A DNA stretch of 64,000 nt. Source: Aulostomus chinensis (taxonomy: Eukaryota; Chordata; Actinopteri; Syngnathiformes; Aulostomidae). This document shows, piece after piece, positions 36,463 to 48,078 of this stretch. Below the pieces are notes generated by a model. That model saw nothing but the letters and a program-made list of their open reading frames with translations. It did no database searches and was not told the DNA's origin. Position numbers and translations under genes: made by a program. The stretch spans positions 17,632,773 to 17,696,772 of the forward strand of contig JBBMOA010000014.1 in NCBI GenBank assembly GCA_037954235.1, read 5' to 3'. Each line of letters starts with the position of its first letter. Position 1 is the stretch's first letter.

Positions 36463-37800
36463 ATGTGATTTGGTCTTGTTCCTTGAGTTAAATGTTTTCA
36501 AGTTTCACTGTGCAAAGTTTGATGCTAGGTCATAGTGTACATTTTCTCCATTAAAATCTATTTTTTTGTTTGGAGGTGGCCCAAAGTGCCTGACTTGGGC
36601 TATCAAATACATTTAGAAAACCAATCCTGGGTCAATATTCAGCACCAGCGCCACGTGGAAACTACGTACTGAAATAGGAAACATCTCGTGGCCTGCAGTT
36701 GTACTTCAAAAATGTAAAATGTTAATTGTGCATTCATATATTATGAACTTTTTCACAAAGGAGAAGTAATGGATTGCATATCAACGTGGCACCAACAGTT
36801 TAAAACATGTAAAGAGAACTTTATTTTAAGAGGACTACTGTCCTCCGACCACTAGAAGTATTTTACAGCGTATGTACATACATTGTTGCCATCTTGCTGA
36901 AGCCTGGGATCCAACCAGTAACCCTCTGATTTCTAAATGTCTAATGGCAAATAAACAAGCATCCATTCATTCCTTTTCCATGAAAATAAAAATGAATCAA
37001 TCGTGTGATCAAAAGAACATTGAAACGCAGTCACAAGTCATTCAGAAAACTGTCTTTTGTGACTTTGAATACGACTGGAGCACTCATGAGTTTCATAATG
37101 ACCTGGTTCTCATTAATTGCAAATAGGTGTGAGCGCACACAGCTGCGAAGTTTCTATTGTTAGTAATACATTAGCTTAGGCATATTACCATGCACAGCAC
37201 ATCATGATGCAAGCCGGATGTTACATGACTTTTAGCACAGAATACTAAGCATTTTTGGAAAAGTAATGCCAGTGTAAGAGTGAAAGACCAAGTTAGCGAC
37301 CATAGCCTTGTAGTAGCACACATCCATCAAGTACACATCAGTGCTTTCCCTTATATTAGGTAATCAATCAATCAATTGAATCATGCGATATAAAACGGTA
37401 ATTAAACCCTTTGGTTATGATCATGTGTAATGCCTGCTAAGTAATTTGCCTACAATTTAGAAATGATTAAAAAGCAACAAAAAAAAAGATTCAAATTTGT
37501 GGAAAATTAAATACAAAAAATTATAGTCACATTTTGGTGACCGATATTCACTCGTTAAAAAAAGAAAGCACTTTTTTTTTTCTTACTTTGTGGAGGGAGG
37601 AGTGACACAGATGAGTGATGAACCTCAAGATCCAGCAGCGTGGGAACGGTTACTACTGACAAGTCTGACGACTTCTTTTGGGGGGGGACTTCCCCACTGG
37701 AAAAAAAGAGCAAGATTTCGATATATTTTGACAAGATGGAATTCAGATCTACTAAAATCAGAAGGCGTGACAAGTGGGATTTAGCCTAACAACTGATCTC

Positions 37801-38101
37801 TCGCACGTCTTGAGTAAATAATGACGTCATTTGCACTCCTCTGTGAGAACTCTTGTACAGCCACCTTGACAAGCACGGTCAGGTCGGTCAGTCGATTAAA
37901 AGCAACACGTTTCATGCACCAGGCAGCACCTGTTGGTTGGACCATACACTCCTCTAACTTCCGTTCTCTGAATCAATCATCACATTCCTCGACGTGAGGA
38001 CAAACCGCTATTGGCTGAAGGCTTCTACTACACTCGCTGCACCGCCCAGCGGCTCTGCTCTCTTCAGCGCTGCTGATCGCGGCAGACAGGCGCCCGAGAC
38101 C
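37801..38101 (+). promoter_or_regulatory. Probable promoter and 5' UTR of the first nfil3-like gene (CRE, CCAAT)
   Basis: A full palindromic CRE, TGACGTCA, lies at 37822-37829. An inverted CCAAT box (ATTGG) lies at 38010-38014 and a GC-box-like CCGCCC at 38042-38047. CpG dinucleotides rise toward 38100. No TATA box is clear. CREB/ATF control is inferred from the motif. NFIL3-type factors recognise a related site, so feedback is also possible. Confidence 0.5.
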
Positions 38102-38223
38102 ATGGTACACTAATATTAACAACTATTTTAGTAATTGCTGCAAGCTTTTCTTTTGTGTTGCAGAATCAGGACAAAAGTGCCCCGCCTCCCTCCTCCTCCT
38201 CCTCCAACAGTTACATCCAACAG
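38102..38223 (+). CDS. Small 5' coding exons of nfil3-like 1 (ATG at the exon edge)
   Basis: ATG at 38102-38104 is followed immediately by GTACAC, a possible donor. Exon 2 (38164-38223, acceptor TTGCAG, donor GTCAGT) encodes NQDKSAPPPSSSSSNSYIQQ. It joins in frame to ASTMSPEITS of exon 3. Both junctions are phase 0 and no stop intervenes. The CCTCC run in exon 2 also resembles a polypyrimidine tract before AACAG, so the exon limits need transcript support. Confidence 0.5.
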
Positions 38224-39892
38224 GTCAGTGCAATAATTTCCACATTAATTACTGATTGTAACTTTAGGTTGTTCTTCTTAACGACGTGTTCAGATCACAT
38301 ATTTAATCAATGGATGTTGTTTGATGTTTTGTTTTTTTTAATTATGGAACGATTTCACATTGTGAATTGCAAAAAATGACAAACTTACAATTCATCCATC
38401 AAAAGTAATATACAGGTACGAAAAGATGCATCTAGGTTTTGCAATATTTTCACTTACAGACATTTTTTCTTTATTATGATATACTACATCATTAACTCCA
38501 AAAATCAGTGTTTCCTTCTATCTGACGGACAAAGACATTAGATAGAAGCGTTACTCATTGGCAGTGGCCGCTTTGGTCTGATTCGTCGCTTATCGATCCC
38601 AATTAATTTCATATCAGTGGATCTTGTGTTCTTTCATCCATCCATTTCATCTTATCCTGTTGGGGGTCGCAGGGGGGTGGGGGGGCTGGAGCCTCTTCCA
38701 GGGCTTTCAGGCGAGAGGCGGGGTTCACCCTGGACAGGTCGCCAGTCCATCTCAGGACCAACACATAGAGACAAACAACCATTCACACTCACAGTCACAC
38801 CTACAGTCAATTTAGAGTATCAATCAGCCTCGTCCCCTCTTGATGTCTTTGGACTGTGGGAGGAAGCTGGAGTACCAGAGAGAACCCACACAGGAACAGG
38901 GAGAACATGGAGACTCCACACAGAAAGATCCTGTGCTCCAGCCGGGACTGGAACCTGGAACCTTCTTGCTGTGAGGCCACAGTGCTGACCACTGCACAAT
39001 GTGCCGCCCCTGTTCTTTCAGTTTCTTAAATATATTCGACTGCTTCCTTCAGCAGATTCTGTGTGATTTGTTTTGATGCGTCTGCGTGTTATGATGCTGT
39101 ATAATGAAAATATTCATTATAACTTTGCCCCTCTTCTTCCAGGCCAGCACCATGTCACCCGAGATCACGAGCCCCCGGCCACCCACCGAATTCTTCTTAC
39201 CGGTGACCAGTGACCTCCTGCGTTTCCGTACCAGAAACATACACGCACCTCCCGCCAAACGCCACCAAAGACAGATGACCCCCGCATCCAAAAAGGATGC
39301 AGCCTATTGGGAAAAGCGACACCGGAACAACGTGGCAGCCAAGCGGTCCCGGGAGAAGAGGAGGCTGGCGGAGCGGATGCAGGAGAGCCAGCTGCTTGCT
39401 CTGGGCAGGGAGAACACGTGTCTGAGGGCTCTGCTGGAGTACCATAGGCAAAGAGCATACAGCAGCGCCGCCTCTGCTGCGTGGCCCCACAATGAAGCCT
39501 TCCTCCGGGCAGGGGTCTGCGGCATGAGCAACCCAGCCTCCGTCCTGGGTGTGGAGAATCAAGAAACAGAGGGCTCCTTCTGTGAGGCAAATATTCCATA
39601 TTTGGGGGGTGTTGCTCGTCATCTTTGTGATAATCATGCCATGTTTCCCCTCACTGGGCCCCGAGGAGCGGAGGTCCAGCAGCAGCTTCAGTGGGTCTCC
39701 TCCAGTCACGACCTCTCCACGGGTTCATCCTCCCATCCCTCCTCCTACTACCCACCTACAGCTGACGCACTCCTCCACCACCACCAGGCCTCCATCGTCT
39801 CCTACCAACCTCCCAGGCTGGGGTCTAACCTACATAACTCACCCAAATACCTGCTGCCGCCTTGGTGGAGGTCTCCATGCCTGGCCCCTTAA
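38102..39892 (+). CDS. NFIL3/E4BP4-like bZIP transcription factor 1 (divergent)
   Basis: Three exons are proposed: 38102-38104, 38164-38223 and 39143-39892, giving 270 residues. The protein is a nuclear basic leucine zipper factor of the NFIL3 (E4BP4) group, which represses or modulates D-box targets. The basic region KKDAAYWEKRHRNNVAAKRS occupies roughly residues 71-90, followed by REKRRLAERM. The zipper is weak: the heptad positions that are Leu in NFIL3 read Q, L, L, H. The C-terminal half is Ser/Pro/His-rich with no recognised domain and ends WWRSPCLAP. An alternative start is the Met at 39152, giving a 247-residue single-exon protein, as NFIL3 coding regions are usually intronless. AATAAA lies at 39962 and 40067. 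Teleosts carry several nfil3-like paralogues; I cannot say which this is. Confidence 0.82.
38637..39010 (-). mobile_element. SINE in antisense orientation in intron 2 of nfil3-like 1
   Basis: This is an essentially full-length minus-strand copy, with tail at 38637 and head at about 39010. It is flanked by TGTTCTTTCA at 38627-38636 and 39011-39020, a perfect 10-bp target-site duplication. It ends about 130 bp before the exon 3 acceptor. Confidence 0.9.
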
Positions 39893-39961
39893 GAATCAGA
39901 AATCCGACCTCACAGGGGTGTCACGCAAATGTTCCCTGACATGTTCTGTCCATTACAATTT

Positions 39962-40072
39962 AATAAAATACGTTATAAAGATTAAAGATGCTTAAGTACT
40001 GCTACCATATGCTCTTGATCTTAATGGGCAGTGTTAATGTTCTGTCACGTTTCTGCTACAGGCTAAAATAAA
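39962..40072 (+). terminator. Poly(A) signals of nfil3-like 1
   Basis: AATAAA at 39962-39967 and 40067-40072, about 70 and 175 bp past the stop codon. Confidence 0.6.
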
Positions 40073-40827
40073 ACTACAGAGAAGAAATCAAGTTCCAAGT
40101 GTTAAACACGAGAGTTTCAACATATGCAACTTCTTCTCGTCCTTTATTTTTTTTTTCAGAAACAATTTGCCCGGGACTTAAGGATAATGGGTTATAAAAA
40201 ATTTAAAAAAAAATCAGAAAAGAGGTGAAGATGTGGTGTTTGTGCATCTTACCGTTGATCTGCGGGGTAAACCAACGGCGACTGAGCCATCAAAACCGGG
40301 TGCGCGTCGGTCAGTTCCCCCTCATACGACAACCAAACCTTGAACCACTTTCCTGCAGGGGTACGGCTCTCTCTGACTGATCTGTAGGGCTCAGCAGCCA
40401 ATTTGGTTGACTAAATATTTGAATCTGAAACTAGTTTTTTAAAGCTGTTTTTAGTAATAAGTGGATGCGAGTGCTTTAGGTTACACCCTTAATATCAATA
40501 GTTGCGAAAGACTGAATAAACCCGAAGGGAATTTTGACAGAACCACAAGAAATTCGAATCGTTTTGGCAGAGCATGTTAGCCAATCTCATGACGCGTCTT
40601 TATGACGCTTTGGTGTGAACGTCTGAACGCGTTCACTCTTACATTTCATCGTTGTGAAACAAAGATGTGAAACTTCTCGACCACTTATTATCAGAGCAGC
40701 GTCAAATAATAAACGCAATCAAGTCGTTTTGAAAAGTTTCTAACAGTTTCTTAGTTCATTTTTTGGAGTTCTTTCCTGTAACCATAGATACTGTTTAAAA
40801 AAAATTCTTATTTATATAATACTATTT

Positions 40828-40828
40828 C

Positions 40829-40902
<74 letters not shown>

Positions 40903-40922
40903 AATATTATTATTATTATTAT
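40828..40922. repeat. (ATT)n microsatellite
   Basis: About 90 bp of ATT units with GTT and ATA interruptions. Confidence 0.93.
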
Positions 40923-42234
40923 TTCTCCCGGTTATTATCTCATATCTCGCGCCAGGTAATCGTCTCAGTCGGTGTTCCCAGGTCATCCAGCAGAGGGCGC
41001 TACAACACAATGGACTCGCCCATGTCAGGAGGTTGCATATCAAATATAACTGATTTTTTTTTTTTTTTTGGTTTTGTTTTTAGTATATTGCGTTCTTATC
41101 AGGATTCTACGGAAGAAAGGTAATAAAAGCTGATGCAGAATAAATCAAGTAAAAATATCTTCCATTCATATAGCATTTCTCTTGATTTTGAATAACAATT
41201 TCTTTCAAAACAATCTCATACATTGATGTGACATTTTTAATCCCTATCATTTCTTTCCATGTTATACTGTAAGTCGATAAGGTACTGACATCCTCTGCAT
41301 AAAGTGCTTAGCATGTTACACATTATGTGCGCAGGCATAAAATGAACAGATTAATACAGAACGCAAGATCTACATGAAGTGTTTTGCTGTCCAGTGCTCA
41401 ATTGCATTGCATTGTTTAATTTTAACATGAAAACTAACATCAACACAACAGCTGGATGTCCAAAAATATCAGCTCATTCAACCCTTAAACCCTGATCACC
41501 CACTTCAAAAATTAGAAAAAGGTTAAGATCGGATGACAATACATTTAAAGTGATCTTATCAACTGACTGACATTTGGATTAAAAGAACTAAGAATTTACA
41601 GACACGTATTCCTTAGTACTCTGGCTTAGTTACACAACATCGGCTTGGCCAAAATACAACAACACAACATCATTTGTCCCTCTGGTTCAAATTTTCCAAC
41701 AATAAAGGCTTAAGTACATCACACAGGAAGTAAAAATCTTACTCGTCTACACGTGACAGGAGCTATACGTAGATACGGGTGTCGTGGTGAGACGTATGGT
41801 CACAGAAAGAGGTCGTATTTATGGTTACAAAGTTAATGTATCGTACTCTCCAGTGTATGTTCTGAAAAGATCCCTTTTGTGCAAAAAGGAGATCATCATG
41901 CCTCAACTATGAGCTTTGAAAAAAAAACTCTCTATGAGTGTCTGAAAGGTGAACTTTCACTCTAGAAGAACAAGTCAGTTCTGTACTTACTGTATCTGGA
42001 CAAAGAGTGTGGTACTTGTTATAGTACTTGAATTACAACTACTGCAGCATTCTGGTTTCTGTTCTGGCAGGGCGCACGCCTGTTGAGTGTCTGCAATGTG
42101 AAATGTCTTTTAGGAACTTAACTCTAAGAACTCACCCTCAAGTGACACCACTCTACCTCTGGGTGCTGGATTTATTTTTATTGGAGAAATTACCATACCA
42201 GAGTGTGGGTGAACCAACACCACAACACTGTGGA

Positions 42235-42521
42235 GTATAAGAAGGGACAGTCAGACATGTTTTATGTGACGACAGAGGGTGGACAGTTTGAAATAAGGAC
42301 AAAAATAACACCAACAGTCAGAGAGGGAGAGGTGTCAGGGTAGGGCAACATAGCGGACCCCCCCTCTGCTGAGATGAACACCAGTAGCACGACGCAGTCT
42401 CAGAGGAGACTTCGGCGCCCTAAGTTGAATATCAGTCCTGGCGTTGAGAGACAGACAGGTTTTTGAATTAGGTTGCTGTCGCCTTGGTGGTCGTAGACAT
42501 TCGCGCACGTAACAGTTGAAG
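42235..42521 (+). promoter_or_regulatory. Candidate promoter and non-coding first exon of nfil3-like 2
   Basis: GTATAAGAAG at 42235-42244 resembles a TATA box. CpG-containing, non-repetitive sequence follows, ending in the strong donor-like GAAG/GTAAGA (junction 42521/42522). The second nfil3-like gene starts with an acceptor at 48047-48048 and has no upstream exon assigned, so this could be its 5' UTR exon. The link is inference. Confidence 0.3.
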
Positions 42522-44386
42522 GTAAGACCTCGAGCTTTTTTCACACCTTAAACGGTTTGGGAAAGAAATGGTAGTCGTGTCAAATTGCCAAGAAATGATC
42601 ACTTTTTTCATGCTCACTCGATTATCTCACGTTCAGCAAAGCGAAACATCCGACGCTGGTTAACTCTAAATGTAAAACTTAGGAGCCACTAACTGATCAC
42701 CTATGAGATTCAATATCAGATGAAAATCAGAAAATTTTACCGTGCTATGTGGCTAGAATTGAGGAAGCACAACAGTTCCTTAAAATACAGGATTATGTCT
42801 TTCTACAGTAAAACCAACCAACCAAACCTACCAATAATTTGTACGATTGGAGATTAACTTTGCTTTTCAATGTGTTATATTTTACATAACACTTGCTCTC
42901 TACTTCATTAGGTACTCCTTTAGATAAAAGATCTAACCCTTTCCTTCCCGAGAGTCATAATGTTCTGTTTTTATTGAAGCAGTTTTAGAAGGTGGATTAA
43001 TTTGAATCATTATTCTGGAGGCCACTGGTTTACATGGAGAGGTGCTGCGAATATTTTCGAGGCCCTTGCTTCATATCGATTGGACAGATGTAGATGTTAC
43101 ATGTGATAACAGACGCTGGAAATGGCTTTTATGCGTTTATTTTTCAATTCTGGTAAGAAGGAAAGGACATTTTAAAAAGTTTATGCACATTGTTTATTAT
43201 TAGAGTGATTGATCGAAGGGAGACATCTTCGTTTTGAGAGGCAGGGCTGTGCTCAAAAGTAAAACGTGCAGGATCGGCTTTTAATTCCGTCAGAATGCAT
43301 CCGGATGAATACGGTGGTTCTAGCTTGAGGTGCTCAGATTCAAGCCGTACTAGAAGGTGTTTCTAGATATTCTCTCCTACATGGAAGAGATGGATAAAAC
43401 AATTAAAGAATGTTTCAGAAAAAAGATGTTCAGTAAGCCATGAAAGAGCTGAGTCAGCGGAGCAAGAGATACAGAGTTGGTCTAAATAAGAAAATTAAAA
43501 TCCCTGTTCGTTTTAATAAGTTGTTGTGTATTTTGTGGTTTTTGTCTGCTTGGTCGCCCAGTGAGAAAAGAAGTGAATCATATACTCGATCTGGTCCACG
43601 CTAAACATGAGGATGGCACAGGAGATACGACGCATCCACTCTTTCTTATTCTTCTTTTAACCTCGATTCAGCAATAAATTGATATTTTTATCATTTTAAA
43701 ACGCTAAACCATTCTCAACTCAGTCACACTTTACCTGCAATGTGTAATTATTAAGGTTATTGAAGCTTTTGGAAAAAAAATCTGGAAAGTGATCTTTTAA
43801 ATGTTTTTACGTGTCATTCACGTCATCATTACGCCATAATCTCTGAACAGAGGATGAGAAGATGGGATTCCCCTCCCCCCCTCTTTTCACAATGATGTAA
43901 CTGTTCCGATATTAGCTGACGTTTCACACAAAGTCAGTATTATTTTCGATGTATAAGGAGTGAAAGGAAAGTAGTCCCGTTCCTATGGCTCATTTATTTG
44001 TACCACCTTGGGATGAATGCTGTGAAAGCCAGTACTTTATTCCCTACAGAAGACGTTCCTTCACTCTTACTTCACCAACGTAAGTTTAAAAGATGCGTGA
44101 ACTGAGGTGACAGGAATCTGTACGTCAACAATGTTACTAGTTCAGTTTGGCCGCCGGTCATGACAGAAATGGACTTCAAGAGTTATTCGTGATGACCTAC
44201 TCGCATCCAGGGAAGCAGGTAAAGGGCAGAATTGCTAAATATTGACTTTTCTGAACAATGATGCAGTATTTGTTGAGACCACAAAGTCTGTCTTCACACA
44301 ATTAATTACGTTCACATATCTCATTCATCAACTTCAAAATATCAATAGTTGATTGATGAGAATTGAAAAGCACCACAATGGATTTA

Positions 44387-44436
44387 CCCTGCGACGGACT
44401 GGCGACCCTTCCAGGTTGTAACTCACCTCTCTCGAT
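44387..44436 (+). repeat. SINE body fragment
   Basis: CCCTGCGACGGACTGGCGAC, then CTTCCAGG and CACCTCTC, match the GGACTGGTGACCTGTCCAGG region of the local SINEs. Head and tail are absent. Confidence 0.5.
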
Positions 44437-44444
44437 GTCAAGTG

Positions 44445-44550
44445 TATATATAAACATACATACACGCATATACACATATATGAGTGTATATACATATGAA
44501 CACATATATGTACATATACGTACACACATACGTACATGTGAATATATATT
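44445..44550. repeat. ACATAT-rich simple sequence
   Basis: Degenerate repeats of ACATA/TATAC units; the open frames across it are low-complexity. Confidence 0.7.
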
Positions 44551-46517
44551 ATTAATTTATGTATTTATCCACACATCTTTTTTGCTTTACGTTTTGTTAA
44601 CCTTCTGGCCTTTAAGCAATTGTGCGGTGTTTTTGTCTGCTTATCTCAGTCAGCTTGCTGTGCTCATTAGGCCGTTCCTCCTCTTGTACAATCGCATCTA
44701 GAAACCAGAATTAAAATTCCTTGTGTGTCCAAACATATTCAGTCAAGCTGACAGAGAGTCGGGGCAGGCAACCCTTGCACTCTGCACAGCAGCACAACAA
44801 CAGATGTCTGAACGTGAGAAAACGGATAGACGGCAAAAGAAGAAGTTCGAGAGTTCCTTACTGAAAAGTAGGCTGCTATACTTAGTCGATATAGAGGCAG
44901 GTGCAAATGTGCAGCCGAGGAGTGAGCAGCTTCAGCCTCAAGAGAGATTTCGCTCAGGAACCTCACTGCTGCGCCTCTTTTTCTGTGTCTCTCTATGATT
45001 ATTGTTCTCTCACTTCCTGCTGGCGCTTTTTTGGGGTTGTGTATAGATGCTTTATTTTTCAGTCACATGCAAGTATGCAGGTGTACACAGACATACCAGC
45101 ACATCTTAAGGGTCTACACGTTCTGTCTCTACATAGGCCTAAATATCATTTAACCAAATGTAACCGTCTTACCGCCACCCTCCGTGAACCTTTTGTTTTG
45201 ATGCCTTGCTCACACTGGTATGCTATAAAAACGACTAGAAGAGAACGGCAGAAACGAGTAAGAACTTCCAACTCAACAGGATTCTGTATGGTATTTTTTT
45301 GAGGCGACAGACTGAGTATCCATTATGGCTTGTGCTTAAGTGAGCGCTTCAGTTCCTCGTGCGTGACATCATGAGCGACAGTTTATTTTGTAGCTCATGG
45401 AGTCCAATTCATCTGCTGGAATCAAATAAAATGACAATTGTTTACAAGTTATATATCAACCATAATGTTGTGTACCAGAATGAGCTGTGAGGGGGGCATC
45501 AATGGGTTAAAAGTGGGTGTGCTGACCCAGTGTGTGAGTGTGTTTCTGTGTATGAGAGTGCCAACGAGGGGCCCGCTGTGGTTTTGATATAATGTTCAAC
45601 ATTCTTGCACAGCTTCTATTGCGCTCACCCAGAAAACCCACGTGAACAAAGGTGAATTCATGAAAAACTGCCAGCACAAACCTCACAACTGTCAATTTTA
45701 AAAAAAAAAAGGTCTGTTCTGTTTCTTCACTGGCTGCTTTGTCCTCCCCACAAGAGCAAGAATAAAGTGAGGCGAGTAAATAAAGGAGATAGAGAAGAGG
45801 AAGTGGTGATTAGATGGACAAGTCTGTTAAAGAGGAAGAGAGAAAGGCAAATTGAACTAAATGAATCTTTGTCAAACCATTTTTTCATTGTCAAACATGT
45901 CTGAGGTATCAGCACTTCATCTTAAGGTCATGTTACTCTTTACTCCTCTGCTACGTGTCACGGGGCAACATTCTACGTTTCCATTCACGAGATTGATTTA
46001 AAAGTTTCAAAAATGTTATCAGGCTCAACAAACAGCGATTTTGCAATAAAGCGAACATCTAGAATGAGATGGTCAGTGGAAAGAATATTCAACTGGGACC
46101 ATTTTCCATGACAAAACATTTCATGGTTCCAGCTTCATGGGTGAATATTTGCTGCTTGTTCTTTCACTATAATACTTTTTAACCTCTTAACCATATCAGA
46201 CTGAAAGTTCATATCTACATCCTATCACAGAAGGCAGTCTAAATAATAATAAAAATGATAATTATTTAATTTTACGAAGTTAAATTTAAGTTTTGTACCA
46301 TTGGTTGGATAAAACAAACACTGTAGAAGGTGTCAAATGAATCCTGGGGGATCGCAAACCTATTTCTTACCATCTCCAGACTATCATTCAACCAATGAAG
46401 ACAGTAATGAGCAGATTAATCCATAACCAAAAAAGTAATAGTTTCTGTCCCTTAAAAAAATACAACAACCTACGACAAAAAAATCCGGATTTTGAAATAA
46501 TGTATGAGATCTGATAC

Positions 46518-46908
46518 AGGGGAAACAATAGTACAGTGGTTAACACTGTCGCCTCACAGCAAGAAGGTTCCAGGTTTGAGTCCCGGCTCCAGCACGGGAT
46601 CTTTCTGTGTGGAGTCTCCATGTTCTCCCTGTTCCTGTGTGGGTTCTCTCTGGTACTCCAGCTTCCTCCCACAGTCCAAACACATCAAGAGGGGACGAGG
46701 CTGATTGATACTCTAAATTGACCGTAGGTGTGACTGTGAGTGTGAATGATTGTCTGTCTGTATGTGTTGGTCCTGTGATGGACTGGTGACCTGTCCAGGG
46801 TGAACCCCGCCTCTCGCCCAAAGTCTGCTGGGATAGGCTCCACCCCCCCACCCCACCCCCACGACCCTTAACAGGATAAGTGGAAGAAAATGGGTGGATG
46901 GATGGATG
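46518..46908 (+). mobile_element. Full-length SINE with 9-bp target-site duplication
   Basis: The A-box region is degraded (TAGTACAGTGG) and the B box reads GGTTTGAGTCC. The body and (GGAT)n tail are complete. GATCTGATA flanks it at 46508-46516 and 46909-46917. Confidence 0.88.
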
Positions 46909-47109
46909 GATCTGATATATACAGTGTAATATGCAGTAAATACTACTTTATATGCACTTACCACTTTATTAGCATGTTCAGTGCCAGAGTTTTACACAGA
47001 ACCAATGTAACAACTCTATACCAGTCAGCTTAAGATGCATTAAGTACTGAATGAATTCTTCCCCCTTCAAGGTACTGAACCTCGTTTTGCATGGAGGCCT
47101 CTACCATCA

Positions 47110-47192
<83 letters not shown>

Positions 47193-47204
47193 AGAGAAAG
47201 AAAT
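47110..47204. repeat. (GT)n-(GA)n compound microsatellite
   Basis: About 45 bp of GT is followed by GA and GAAAGA units. Confidence 0.93.
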
Positions 47205-47770
47205 GTGGAAATGTACATTTGCAAAGCAAATACAGTCCACTTATGCATGCTGAAAAGTAGGCAAACACCAGTGCCATAGAAGCCTGAATTGAAATCTGCA
47301 GTGAAAAAACAACAACAGAGCAAACAGAGCATTTATCATCATAAGATACATGTATCACAGCAACAGAATAAGATGAGATAAAACAGCTGCAACTCAGTAG
47401 ACAAACACGGACCAACAGGGCTCCAGATTGCAACTGAATCATCGCATTTTGTGACCGAGTTCTTGAGACAGCGCCACTGACCCTCACTTGCACGTCCTGC
47501 AAATTTGCAGACCTTTTTTTTAACGTTGAGGGAAGGACTCTGCCAGTGTCGGCTAATTTGTGTGACAGGGGGAACATGTTGGAGCAATTAAACTGTGGGT
47601 CAAGTCATCTACGCTCATCAGAGTTCCTCGCTACTGTCACGTCTCAGTCAACACTGGTGAAACACACATATTTGTTTAATCTAAATGTTCCTGATTTGTG
47701 CTTTTTCTTAAAACTGTCTTTTTTAAAATCCTTTTAGGAAATGCATTTATTTGCTTTAATCCATAATCTT

Positions 47771-47953
47771 AATTGACCGTAGGTGTGACTGTGAGTGTGA
47801 ATGATTGTCTGTCTCTATGTGTTGGCCCTGTGATGGACTGGTGACCTGTCCAGGGTGAACCCCACCTCTCACCCGACAGCCGCTGGGATAGGCTCCAGCC
47901 CCCCCCATGACCCTTAACAGGATAAGCAGTAGAAAATGGATGGATGGATGGAT
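47771..47953 (+). mobile_element. SINE copy, 5'-truncated, sharing a flank with the 35.5 kb copy
   Basis: It starts at AATTGACCGTAGGTGTGACT and ends in ATGGATGG. Immediately after it, TCTTGATAAACAAGAGGACT continues the match into the unique flank of the copy at 35468-35839. Confidence 0.85.
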
Positions 47954-48078
47954 GTGTCTTGATAAACAAGAGGACTCATTGGTCACAATTAAACAGACTT
48001 CAGGTACCTTCATTACTCACATTACTGATCTTTGTGTCTTAATTCCAGGTCTCTGTTGGTTGTTGTCAATCTTCCACT

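Larger units (their letters stand above)
28115..37800. other. Intergenic region between atp8b3 and the first nfil3-like gene
   Basis: No coding exon is recognised. The first 500 bp or so may hold 5' UTR and promoter of atp8b3, but I see no clear TATA or CCAAT signal. The rest contains SINE copies (29.8, 31.1, 33.5, 34.2 and 35.5 kb), a MITE (31.4 kb), TA/TG and poly(C) tracts, and otherwise AT-rich unique-looking DNA. Short open frames here lack recognisable domains or lie in repeats. Confidence 0.6.
40073..48048. other. Region between the two nfil3-like genes
   Basis: No coding exon is recognised. The region holds an ATT microsatellite (40.8 kb), a possible promoter and non-coding exon (42.2-42.5 kb), an AT/ACATAT-rich tract (44.45-44.55 kb), SINE copies (44.4, 46.5 and 47.8 kb) and a GT-GA microsatellite (47.1 kb). 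The remainder is unassigned AT-rich DNA. It may be mostly 5' intron of the second gene. Confidence 0.5.

Noticed and set aside
39165..39709. Minus-strand open frames of 144 and 170 codons
   Set aside because: Antisense of the nfil3-like bZIP exon, which is plainly coding on the plus strand.
42335..42544. 69-codon minus-strand open frame
   Set aside because: No domain; the region is better explained as a possible plus-strand 5' exon.
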